Source: Aquabacterium sp.
GTDB taxonomy: Bacteria > Pseudomonadota > Gammaproteobacteria > Burkholderiales > Burkholderiaceae_C
Reading direction: 5' to 3'
DNA length: 64,000 nucleotides
NCBI RefSeq assembly: GCF_016195855.1
Contig: NZ_JACPYU010000003.1
Location: 310,001-374,000 of the forward strand
Both the position numbers and the translations under genes were made by a program. This document shows, piece by piece, positions 53,281 to 61,547 of this stretch. The stretch's first letter is position 1. Each line of letters starts with the position of its first letter. The notes beneath the pieces are model-generated. The model saw only the letters and a list, made by a program, of their open reading frames with translations, searched no databases and was not told the origin of the DNA.

Positions 53281-56200
53281 ATGGCAACGAAGAAGGAACA
53301 GATCGCCCAAGAGGTCGCCAAAGCTGTTGGCGCCGGCAAAGCGGTCGCACTGGAAACCGTCGACTTCAACGATCCGAATCGCCCCAAGACTTGTCTTGAG
53401 GTTGATTTTCCGATCCTGGCTGTGAACCAGGTGGCGGTGATCGAGGGCAATGCCGGCAAACCCATTTACCAGATGTCCAAGTGGTGGGCTCGCCGACGCT
53501 CCAGTGTGTTCCGATCCATGCTGATTGCAGCAGCCGCCAAGGCGCCAGACGACAAGTCACACGCTGCAAAGCTGGTGTGGGACAACTATTACGCCAACCA
53601 CCAGAAGAAAGGTGCATTCAAGCACCTGAAAGTGGCCGACATCTTCATGGGCGGCGGCACCACGCTGGTGGAGGGTTCACGCCTGGGCATGCAAATGGTC
53701 GGTAATGATCTGAATCCCGTTGCGTGGTTTGTGGTCAAGCAAGAGCTGGCCAACGTCGACTTGAACGAGGTGAAGCGCCTGCTGGCCGACATCGAAACCG
53801 AGGTCAAGCCACAGATCATGCCGTACTACTACTGCGACGGCCCCGAAGGTGAGAAAGGCACCTGGACGCACCTGCCGACCAAACGGGAAATGCCTGCCGA
53901 CTTTGATCCGCTGGACATACCCCGCTCTGAGCGCAAGGATTACCGCTATGAAGGCCCTGAGGCAATCTACACGTTCTGGGGCAAGCATGGCCCATGTCAA
54001 GTAACTGGTTGCGGCCACCGCACACCGATCATGCCCAGCCCAGTGATGGCGGTGAAGTCGATGAGCGTCAAGCATTGGGAACACACCTGTGGTAATTGCG
54101 GCGGTGAATTTCATGTGGAAGAAAACGCTGCTCGGATGGCGCCAGATGTGCCAATGTATGTAGCACCTTCAGAGTATCCATTTTCGGCACTTGACAACAA
54201 AAAAGGCATCGTCTGCCCACATTGCCACCACGCATCATTCGCCAACCTCGGCAAAGGCAAGAATAAAAAAGTCGAATTAACACTGCTTGTACATCCGCAA
54301 TGGCTGGCGGGCTCTCCCAAACTGGACGCAGAGGGCCGACCATACGGAGGAGCGGCGCAAGACGATATAGTTGCAACCATGCGTTGGAATCAGGAGCGCG
54401 CCTCTCAAATACGACTATTGGAGGTGCGGGGCAATCTTCCTGACAAAGTGACATGCCCTGATACAAATGTAACATTCAGCCCCGATACCGGGACAGTTCC
54501 GAAGAAATCGCACTATGCCTGTGCGGCTTGCGGAACGGTACAGGGCGTATTGTCAACAATCAAAGCAACGGGCAAGACCGGACCAATGGCTGCCTACGCG
54601 GTGCAAGGCTACGCCCCCAAGCGAAATGAGTCAGGTAAGCCATACAGTGGCCGGTTCTTCGCGCCATTCACATTAAATCATGCCAAACAATACGATGCAG
54701 CTCTTATTGAATGGGATGAGCGCAAGGAAACCGATCTCAAGAATTTTTGGCCACGATCTGAGGTCCCATTTGGCTTCATGACTCACATGAACAACGGTGG
54801 AATTCCCAACCACGGATTCACTCACTGGTGGACGATGTTTCAGCCACGCCAGTTGCTTATTCATGCACAACTGCTCAAGGCCATAACGACCATCGGAATC
54901 TATGACTGGAAAGTGAGAGAGTTTGCACTGGGGGCCTTTCAGCAATACCTTAGGAATCAAAGCCTATTCACGCTATGGAATATTCAAGGCGACAAACTGG
55001 AGCCACAGTTCGCAAACAATAATTTTCACCCAAAATCGACAGTCATTGAGAACTGTGTATTCCCTGACCTTGGAAGAGGAAATTGGGCTGCTTGCACAGA
55101 GGGTATTGTTCAAGGACTTGAGTGGGCTATTAAGCCATGGGAGGCCGTCAGCCTTGAGGCACTGAAAAGGCATTCCCCTACCTTAGCTGAACAAATCTCG
55201 GGCAAGAGCGAAAAGGTTCTACCAGGCGATGCAGTAGGTGAGGTTAGCCTACACCAAGGCTCATCGACAGACCTGGCACACATTCCCACGTCCAGTCTTG
55301 ACTTAGTCATAACCGATCCACCGTTCGGCGGTTTGTTGCACTATTCAGAGTTGTCCGACTTTTTCTACGTATGGCTTCGTCTGGCACTCAAAGATAAGTA
55401 CCCTGACTATTTCGGCGTCGAATACACGCCAAAATCCCTTGAAGCCGTTGCCAATCGGGCACGAGAGCCAGAAGATCCGGACGGGTTCTATCAGCGTTTG
55501 CTCACGCAGTGCTGGCGCGAAGCACATCGCGTGCTGAAGCCGGGTGGCATCTTGGCTTTCACCTTCCACCACAGCGAAGACGAGCCATGGGTTGCCGTTC
55601 TGGAATCGTTGTTTGACGCCGGCTACTACCTTGAGGCAACTTATCCGATCCGTTCGGACGAGACCAAGGGTGAAGGAGCGAAGCCCGGGACGTTTGGTTC
55701 ACAGACGATCGAGTACGACATCATCCACGTATGTCGCAAGCGTACTGAAGAGCCCAAAGCGGTCAGCTGGGGCCGAATGCGTCGCGAGGTGATGGCTGAC
55801 GTTCGGCAACTTCAAGCCACCTTGGAAAACCACGCAAAGGAAGGCCTCCCTGCAGCCGACATCCAGGTGATCCGCCGAGGCAAGGCGCTGGAGTACTTCT
55901 CACGTCACTATGGCAAGGTCTACGTTGACGAAGGCCGCACCATCTCCGTCCGGGAAGCCCTCATTGGCATCAACCAACTCATCGATGAAGACGCAGATAA
56001 AGGCAAGGAGCCCCCACCCGTGAACGCGGAGCCGATCACACGACAGTTCTTGCGCATCTTCGGCCATGAGAATGACATCAAGCGTGACCAACTGCAGAAG
56101 TTCCTCAAGGGTTCGATCACCACGCCGGATGATTTTCAAAAGCAAAACTGGTGCACCGAAAAGTCCAAGGTTTTCACTCGTGTGGCTCCCCTCGATTTCG

Positions 56201-56493
56201 CCAGGGATTGGTCCGGCAAGCACAAGCGTCGGCTCACATCCGATCTTGATCAGGCTCTGGTGCTGATCGGCGCTTGCTTTGATGGCAGCGGCATCAACGC
56301 CGCTGACACCCTGAGGAACGAAAACTTCAAGCCGCATGTGGCATTGAAGCCCTTGCTGGAATGGTTGCAGCGGAACATCGCTGACCAGGCCACACGGAAT
56401 GCTGCGTCCCGAGCGGTGTCGATCTTCAATAGCTGGCAGCAGACCCAAGCACCCGTGCCTCAAACGGTCGACTGGATTAACGAGGGATATTGA
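53281..56493 (+). CDS. DUF1156 zinc-ribbon adenine-specific DNA methylase
   Basis: 1070 residues. N-terminal DUF1156 (KPIYQMSKWWARRRSSVFRS), SAM-binding motif I DIFMGGGTTLVEGSRLG (from residue 120), several Cys pairs (CGNCGG, CPHCHH, CAACG) forming zinc ribbons, and the catalytic DPPF at 679-682 (VITDPPFGGLLHYSELSDFF). After it comes PGGILAFTFHH and a helical end. The order fits COG1743-type methylases, which mark host DNA in PglZ/DUF499 systems. The middle of the gene, about 54150-55420, is visibly richer in A/T than both flanks. It is in the defence operon, 9 bp after pglZ; its stop overlaps the next start. Confidence 0.88.
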   Translation: MATKKEQIAQEVAKAVGAGKAVALETVDFNDPNRPKTCLEVDFPILAVNQVAVIEGNAGKPIYQMSKWWARRRSSVFRSMLIAAAAKAPDDKSHAAKLVWDNYYANHQKKGAFKHLKVADIFMGGGTTLVEGSRLGMQMVGNDLNPVAWFVVKQELANVDLNEVKRLLADIETEVKPQIMPYYYCDGPEGEKGTWTHLPTKREMPADFDPLDIPRSERKDYRYEGPEAIYTFWGKHGPCQVTGCGHRTPIMPSPVMAVKSMSVKHWEHTCGNCGGEFHVEENAARMAPDVPMYVAPSEYPFSALDNKKGIVCPHCHHASFANLGKGKNKKVELTLLVHPQWLAGSPKLDAEGRPYGGAAQDDIVATMRWNQERASQIRLLEVRGNLPDKVTCPDTNVTFSPDTGTVPKKSHYACAACGTVQGVLSTIKATGKTGPMAAYAVQGYAPKRNESGKPYSGRFFAPFTLNHAKQYDAALIEWDERKETDLKNFWPRSEVPFGFMTHMNNGGIPNHGFTHWWTMFQPRQLLIHAQLLKAITTIGIYDWKVREFALGAFQQYLRNQSLFTLWNIQGDKLEPQFANNNFHPKSTVIENCVFPDLGRGNWAACTEGIVQGLEWAIKPWEAVSLEALKRHSPTLAEQISGKSEKVLPGDAVGEVSLHQGSSTDLAHIPTSSLDLVITDPPFGGLLHYSELSDFFYVWLRLALKDKYPDYFGVEYTPKSLEAVANRAREPEDPDGFYQRLLTQCWREAHRVLKPGGILAFTFHHSEDEPWVAVLESLFDAGYYLEATYPIRSDETKGEGAKPGTFGSQTIEYDIIHVCRKRTEEPKAVSWGRMRREVMADVRQLQATLENHAKEGLPAADIQVIRRGKALEYFSRHYGKVYVDEGRTISVREALIGINQLIDEDADKGKEPPPVNAEPITRQFLRIFGHENDIKRDQLQKFLKGSITTPDDFQKQNWCTEKSKVFTRVAPLDFARDWSGKHKRRLTSDLDQALVLIGACFDGSGINAADTLRNENFKPHVALKPLLEWLQRNIADQATRNAASRAVSIFNSWQQTQAPVPQTVDWINEGY

Positions 56494-56993
56494 TGAAGCA
56501 AACACTCGACACTGTCTGGCAGCGCCGTGGCACCAGTTGGATCTGGGACGAGGAGGCTCGCAACCTCGTCTGCCACGCCCCTGAGGTCTGGAGCTTGCGA
56601 CAGTTTCTGCAAGCCGCAGGCCAGTGGCCTGACGACCTGCCCAGCAATGGCGGCAACACCTTGGTGGTGGCAGGTCTGGACGGCGGGTTGGACTTACTTT
56701 CGCCGGAAGATGCTGACACATGGTTGGGTGACGCCATCAAGGATGCCATCCTGAGTTTCCAGGCGCATTTTGAAGGTGAGGCTTCATTGATCTTCTGGCT
56801 GCCTGCTGGCAACACTCGCCTGACAAGCAACTTGGCAACGGATTCTGTTGAGTGGCGCTGTGCAGCCCCGCACGGCGACAAGCTGTTGGCCTTTGGTCGA
56901 ATCCTTTGGGGAGAAGCCAACGAGTATCCACAAGAGATCCTGCTGCGCGAGGGTGCCAAGGCTGCAGGCCTCTTTCATTTGCGAATCACCTGA
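56493..56993 (+). CDS. Small protein between methylase and SNF2 helicase
   Basis: 166 residues, start in a TGATG overlap with the methylase stop. No membrane helix or signal peptide. Features: RRGTSWIWDEEARNLVCHAP, PSNGGNTLVVAGLDGGLDLL, and EASLIFWLPAGNTRL. The alternating beta/alpha look suggests a small globular subunit; no family is recognised with confidence. Systems of this type often carry a small protein (such as DUF3780) in this place. The gap to the helicase is only 3 bp. Confidence 0.65.
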   Translation: MKQTLDTVWQRRGTSWIWDEEARNLVCHAPEVWSLRQFLQAAGQWPDDLPSNGGNTLVVAGLDGGLDLLSPEDADTWLGDAIKDAILSFQAHFEGEASLIFWLPAGNTRLTSNLATDSVEWRCAAPHGDKLLAFGRILWGEANEYPQEILLREGAKAAGLFHLRIT

Positions 56994-56996
56994 GGC

Positions 56997-59777
56997 GTGG
57001 CAGTGCAAGAAACAGCTTTCCTTCCCGGTGACCGCATCACCCACCCTGAGCTTGGTCAGGGTGTGGTGCTGGACCCTGTGCATGACGGGTTCTTGCGTGC
57101 CTTCTTCAGCGTAGGCGAGAGGCGCATACCCACCAATGCAATTCGCCGAGAGCTGTCTCGAACCGAGCGCATCTTGCGTGCTGTTGATGGCGGCATAGAT
57201 CGCGCACGAAACGCCTGGCTGGCCTATGAGGCACATGCCTTGCCACTGTTGGAAAGCGCGTCTGCACTGACCTCTGCCAAGATCGACCTCCTGCCCCACC
57301 AGGTGGTGCTGACCCATCGCGTGGCCACCGCCTCTCCGCGACGGTTTTTGATCGCCGACGAAGTGGGGCTCGGCAAGACCATTGAAACCGCGCTCATCTT
57401 GCGTGAGCTCGCAAGCCGTGGTGAGTTGAATCGCGCGTTGATGGTGGTTCCTGCAGGCCTGGTCAACAACTGGCACCGCGAACTCAACGAAGTCTTCAAC
57501 CTGGATTTTGAAATCTTTGGTTCTGAAGGCGACATCACAGACCGCAAGACCAATGCTTTTGCCAAACACGATCGGTTGATCGCCAGCATTGACACGCTCA
57601 AGCGGCCCGCGCGCATGAAACGCCTGCAGGACGCCCCACGCTGGGATCTCGTGGTCTTCGATGAAGCGCATCACCTGACAGCACACCGCAACGGCGGTAA
57701 GGTGCGCAAGACAGAGAACTACAAGCTGGCTGAGGTGTTGAAGGATCATGCCCGTGACTTGCTAATACTCTCGGCAACACCACATCAAGGCAACCACTTC
57801 CAGTTCTGGATGCTGGTCCAGTTGCTGAATCCGACCCTCTTCGGCGGGCCGGAAGAAATGATTGAAAACCGCCACCGGTTGAATCAGGTCATGTTCCGAC
57901 GGACCAAGGCAGACGCATGCCAGCCTGACGGATCACCACTCTTCGCGCGACGCTGGGTGCACACCGAATCGTTCTTGATGAACACTGAGGAACGCCTGTT
58001 TTACGAGAAGCTGCGCGAGTACCTGGAGGACGGTTTCGATCTGGCCAAACGTCAAGGCAACAAAGGACGCGCCCTCGGCTTCCTGATGGCCATCTTCCAA
58101 AAAATTGCGGCCTCCAGTTTTGCGGCAGTACGTCGCACTCTCAAGCGTCGCCTGCTGATGTTGACCTTGCACGAAGCACATCTACGTGACCAAGAGCTTG
58201 ACATTGAGGGGCGCGAGCGCCTCATGCAAGACGCGCGCGCCATGGTGCACGAAGAGTTCGGGGTTGCTGAGGACGCCATAGGTCGCAGTGAGGTCGACCG
58301 TGTTATCGCCGACCTCAAGCACCGATTGATCAAGCGCTTAGATGATGAAGCCTTAGAAATGGCATCGGATCCTTACGGCAGTGAGTTCGATTCGGCTCAC
58401 GCGGAAGATGCTGCATCAGCCGTGGTGGAGCTGCACCTCCCTGAGGAGCGACTGCGCATTGGTGACCTGTTGAAAGTCTTTCCAACACAACGCGAAACCA
58501 AGGCTCAAAAGCTCTTAGATGGTCTGGGCTACCTCTGGCGCCAGAACCCGCATGAAAAAATCGTGATCTTTGCAACCTACCTAGGCACGGTGGATTTGAT
58601 AGCCAAGGAGATTGAGGCGACCTTTCCTGGCCAGGGGGTGGCCGTGCTGCGGGGTGGCGACCATGGCGCCAAGACGGCGGCTGAGCGCAAGTTCCGCCAG
58701 AAGGATGGCCCACGCGTGCTCGTTTGTACTGCCGCTGGACGCGAAGGCATCAATTTGCAATTCGCCCGCATCCTGTTCAACTTCGACCTGCCTTGGAACC
58801 CCATGGACATGGAACAGCGGATTGGCCGCATCCACCGCTATGGGCAGAACCACACCGCACAGGTCTACAACCTGGTGCTGTCCGACACGATCGAGGGCCG
58901 GATCTTCCTGCTGCTGGACGACAAGCTGACCGAGATCGCCCGCACCGTCGGCAAGGTCGATGACCAAGGCAATGTTGCAGAAGACTTGCGCGCTCAGATT
59001 CTGGGGCAACTCTCGGAAAGGCTGAACTACGACAAGCTCTATCAAGAAGCCTTGTCTGACCCAGAGCTGAAGCGCACAAAGGTTGAACTAGAGGCCGCGC
59101 TGTCCAATTCGCGTGAAGCCCGTGAGGTTGTGTTTGACCTCTTCCAGGATCTGAACGGATTCAGCCTGGATGATTACAAGCCCCTGTCTGACGTGGCCAC
59201 AGGACTTGAACGTCTTGTGCGGTTCATGTCAGCAGCAGTCTTGGATCGCCAGCAGCGAATGATCAAAATCGACGACAAGACCTATGACTTGTCTACCGAA
59301 GAGGGGGCGCTGATCGTGCGATTCACGTTGGATCGCGAGGTTGCCACTGCGGAAGAGGGCATTGATCTGTTGGGGCTTGACCACCCGCTGGTTCAAGAAG
59401 AACTGGGCCGTTGGCGAAGCCTGCCTCCAGAGGATCTTGGCATATCGGTGCAGGCGGATGGGGGCGAGACCGTCGCCCTGTCACTCTGGCGGGTAGAGGC
59501 ATCTGGGCAGAATGGAGAGCGCCGACAACTCATCCAACCCATTGCCGTACGAAAAGACGGCACCCGGGTACCGTCGGTGGAGCGGCAATGCGATCGATAC
59601 CTGCGCCTAGCCGAGGCTCGCCCTGCGTTAACTCCCGACGAGCGGCTTCAGTTGTTTTCACAGTGGGTGGAGCCCACCCTCCAAAGAGAGCTTCGTCACA
59701 AAGGGGCCGTACCTGGTGACGGCAGCTACGCTGCTGAACTCATCGGCTATGTGGAAGTGGCCGATGGAGCCCAATAA
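56997..59777 (+). CDS. SNF2-family helicase of the defence operon
   Basis: 926 residues. Residues ~1-60 form a Tudor-like beta barrel (PGDRITHPELGQGVVLDPV). SNF2 motor: FLIADEVGLGKTIETALIL (motif I near residue 120), VVFDEAHHL (DEAH), LLILSATPHQGN, then the C-lobe GREGINLQFARILFNFDLPW and QRIGRIHRYGQ. The C-terminal ~250 residues resemble DISARM DrmD/RapA-type extensions. It is the last gene of the plus-strand operon. GTG at 56997 opens the frame; a GTG at 57003 has GAGG 7 nt before it and may be the true start. Confidence 0.9.
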   Translation: MAVQETAFLPGDRITHPELGQGVVLDPVHDGFLRAFFSVGERRIPTNAIRRELSRTERILRAVDGGIDRARNAWLAYEAHALPLLESASALTSAKIDLLPHQVVLTHRVATASPRRFLIADEVGLGKTIETALILRELASRGELNRALMVVPAGLVNNWHRELNEVFNLDFEIFGSEGDITDRKTNAFAKHDRLIASIDTLKRPARMKRLQDAPRWDLVVFDEAHHLTAHRNGGKVRKTENYKLAEVLKDHARDLLILSATPHQGNHFQFWMLVQLLNPTLFGGPEEMIENRHRLNQVMFRRTKADACQPDGSPLFARRWVHTESFLMNTEERLFYEKLREYLEDGFDLAKRQGNKGRALGFLMAIFQKIAASSFAAVRRTLKRRLLMLTLHEAHLRDQELDIEGRERLMQDARAMVHEEFGVAEDAIGRSEVDRVIADLKHRLIKRLDDEALEMASDPYGSEFDSAHAEDAASAVVELHLPEERLRIGDLLKVFPTQRETKAQKLLDGLGYLWRQNPHEKIVIFATYLGTVDLIAKEIEATFPGQGVAVLRGGDHGAKTAAERKFRQKDGPRVLVCTAAGREGINLQFARILFNFDLPWNPMDMEQRIGRIHRYGQNHTAQVYNLVLSDTIEGRIFLLLDDKLTEIARTVGKVDDQGNVAEDLRAQILGQLSERLNYDKLYQEALSDPELKRTKVELEAALSNSREAREVVFDLFQDLNGFSLDDYKPLSDVATGLERLVRFMSAAVLDRQQRMIKIDDKTYDLSTEEGALIVRFTLDREVATAEEGIDLLGLDHPLVQEELGRWRSLPPEDLGISVQADGGETVALSLWRVEASGQNGERRQLIQPIAVRKDGTRVPSVERQCDRYLRLAEARPALTPDERLQLFSQWVEPTLQRELRHKGAVPGDGSYAAELIGYVEVADGAQ

Positions 59778-59795
59778 GCAGTTTTCGTAGGCTCC

Positions 59796-61547
59796 TCATT
59801 TGGCATAAAGCTCGTCTCGGTCTGCCCGAGGACGGACGTAGACGGTCCCTAGCGCTGCGTCATCTTCAATGTCCTTCGCAGCAGTCAGGGGCCCGAAGTT
59901 GAATCGGTCTTGCGCCAGACCACATGCCACCGAGATGCGGTGGTAGGTGCCCGGAGGAAACAGGTGCTCGGCGACCTTGTTGTGCCTGGGAATGTCCAGC
60001 ATGTTGACGCGCTGCGCAACATGGCCCACACCCCTATCGACGGGTTGCAGGTACTGTGGCAAAACCGCCCCACCACCGGCCATGAAAACGCGAAGGCCAT
60101 TAGCCCATGCAGGCGACAGCTTGTACCGCTTGGTCTTGGTTCGCGCAACAACCGCCCTGACGACCTGCTCAACCTCTTGTTCAAACAACCGATCTCGGGC
60201 GCGAACCTTTTCGCTTTGCATGCCGGTCTGCTGCACGAATGCGGCCTCTTCCAAGTCACAAGCAATAGGATCGACCTGAGTAGATTCAGGCATCTGAGCT
60301 CCAAGCAAGCGATTCTGAAGCAGCATGTGGACGCCAAGAGGTTTCACCTCTGGGGCCCAAATAGGGAACCTATCCTCTCCGTCTCGCTGAATGACCGAAA
60401 AGGTGACCACGTCCAATGAGCCGCCACCAACATCAACCAGACAGTGAAGACCGTCGGCACGCTGCGACGATTGAACATAGCCGGCGATCTGAGCCTGGAA
60501 CTCGGGAATCAGTCCTGGCTCGTCCAACAAAGACTTGGGTCGGTCATTCATCCAAGCAGACACTTGGGGGCTGTCAGCATCCACGCGGCCGGGGACATGC
60601 TCCAGCAAGCTGAGCTGCCATGCGAGATGAACGAGACGGAGGTAGGCGATCTTCAACTGATCATCTTCAAGGCCGTTGCTCGGTGTTCCGAGGTTGACCA
60701 TCCAGTTGACCTTCCTGTGGCGCAATAGATCGCCATGCTCCTTGTAGGTCCACGCGCGAACGTATTGGATCACCAAGGCAAGGAAGACGGCCGCCTCACA
60801 CGTGGAACGCCGCGACACTGCGGGCATCAGGAATGGGTGTTTGAGGTTGACCAGCACAGATTCACGCGTTGCGCTGGGGTGTTGCCCAAGAACAGCGCGA
60901 TTGCCCTCCATTACGGAATACTCGGTTGGCAGGGTCAACGCGTCTTCAGCGCAATGAACACCATCCCACCTAACGGGAAAGATGGCATCCATCAGTCCTA
61001 CAGCCGCCTTGGTGTAAGAGGTACCAAAGTCAACCCCAATGAAAACATCTATGGCATGCTGCCCAGTACGTTCTTCGCCCAAGGACAGTTGGCGGCCAGC
61101 TTCAACCCAATCGGGTGCTTCAACGTACTGCCACTGCCGCGTCAACGCTGAGGGCTTGATGGAGCGAAAGGAGACCGGAACTGCAGGTTCTGCCTTAGGC
61201 TTCGCTGCCACGGCAACTTGAGCTGGCGTTGGCCTAGCGGCCGCAGGCTTTTCAAGGAGTGGCCTTGCAGCGTTGGTTTGCGGCTGGGACCTGATCTGCT
61301 GGGGCTTGGACACCGGTGCCAGTTGGCGTGGTCGAACGGACGCTGCCTCTCGACCAGCCATGGCCCCGGACGGCTTATTGGTTGCAGTCGTGGTTTGGCT
61401 GCGACGCTGCGTGTTCAGGGGCGGCCTCACTGGCTGGTTGTGCAACACATTTTTGTTCGCCTGCCGTGGAGCGCTGCTTGGACTGTCTTCCTTTTTTGAG
61501 GCCAGGTCGCCCTTGATGGCCTTCAATTGATCTCGCCAATCTTTCAT
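59796..61547 (-). CDS. Actin/Hsp70-fold ATPase-like protein
   Basis: 583 residues. Residues 1-160 are a Pro/Ala/Gln/Lys-rich flexible region. Then an ASKHA (actin/Hsp70) ATPase: DVFIGVDFGTSYTKAAVG (phosphate 1, Asp173), LVDVGGGSLDVVTF (phosphate 2) and RVFMAGGGAVLP (adenosine loop). No substrate-binding domain of Hsp70 follows, so it is not a chaperone of the DnaK kind. The ATG at 61547 overlaps the stop of the second SNF2 gene (ATGA), with GGAGG 6 nt upstream. It may act as an ATP-driven switch for that helicase; the role is unknown. Its stop is 18 bp from the convergent SNF2 gene. Confidence 0.8.
   Translation of the reverse strand: MKDWRDQLKAIKGDLASKKEDSPSSAPRQANKNVLHNQPVRPPLNTQRRSQTTTATNKPSGAMAGREAASVRPRQLAPVSKPQQIRSQPQTNAARPLLEKPAAARPTPAQVAVAAKPKAEPAVPVSFRSIKPSALTRQWQYVEAPDWVEAGRQLSLGEERTGQHAIDVFIGVDFGTSYTKAAVGLMDAIFPVRWDGVHCAEDALTLPTEYSVMEGNRAVLGQHPSATRESVLVNLKHPFLMPAVSRRSTCEAAVFLALVIQYVRAWTYKEHGDLLRHRKVNWMVNLGTPSNGLEDDQLKIAYLRLVHLAWQLSLLEHVPGRVDADSPQVSAWMNDRPKSLLDEPGLIPEFQAQIAGYVQSSQRADGLHCLVDVGGGSLDVVTFSVIQRDGEDRFPIWAPEVKPLGVHMLLQNRLLGAQMPESTQVDPIACDLEEAAFVQQTGMQSEKVRARDRLFEQEVEQVVRAVVARTKTKRYKLSPAWANGLRVFMAGGGAVLPQYLQPVDRGVGHVAQRVNMLDIPRHNKVAEHLFPPGTYHRISVACGLAQDRFNFGPLTAAKDIEDDAALGTVYVRPRADRDELYAK

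Noticed and set aside
49242..59777. Canonical BREX or DISARM system
   Set aside because: No BrxA, BrxB, BrxL, DrmA, DrmB or DrmC in the visible sequence, and PglZ is less than half the usual BREX length. It is only called related.
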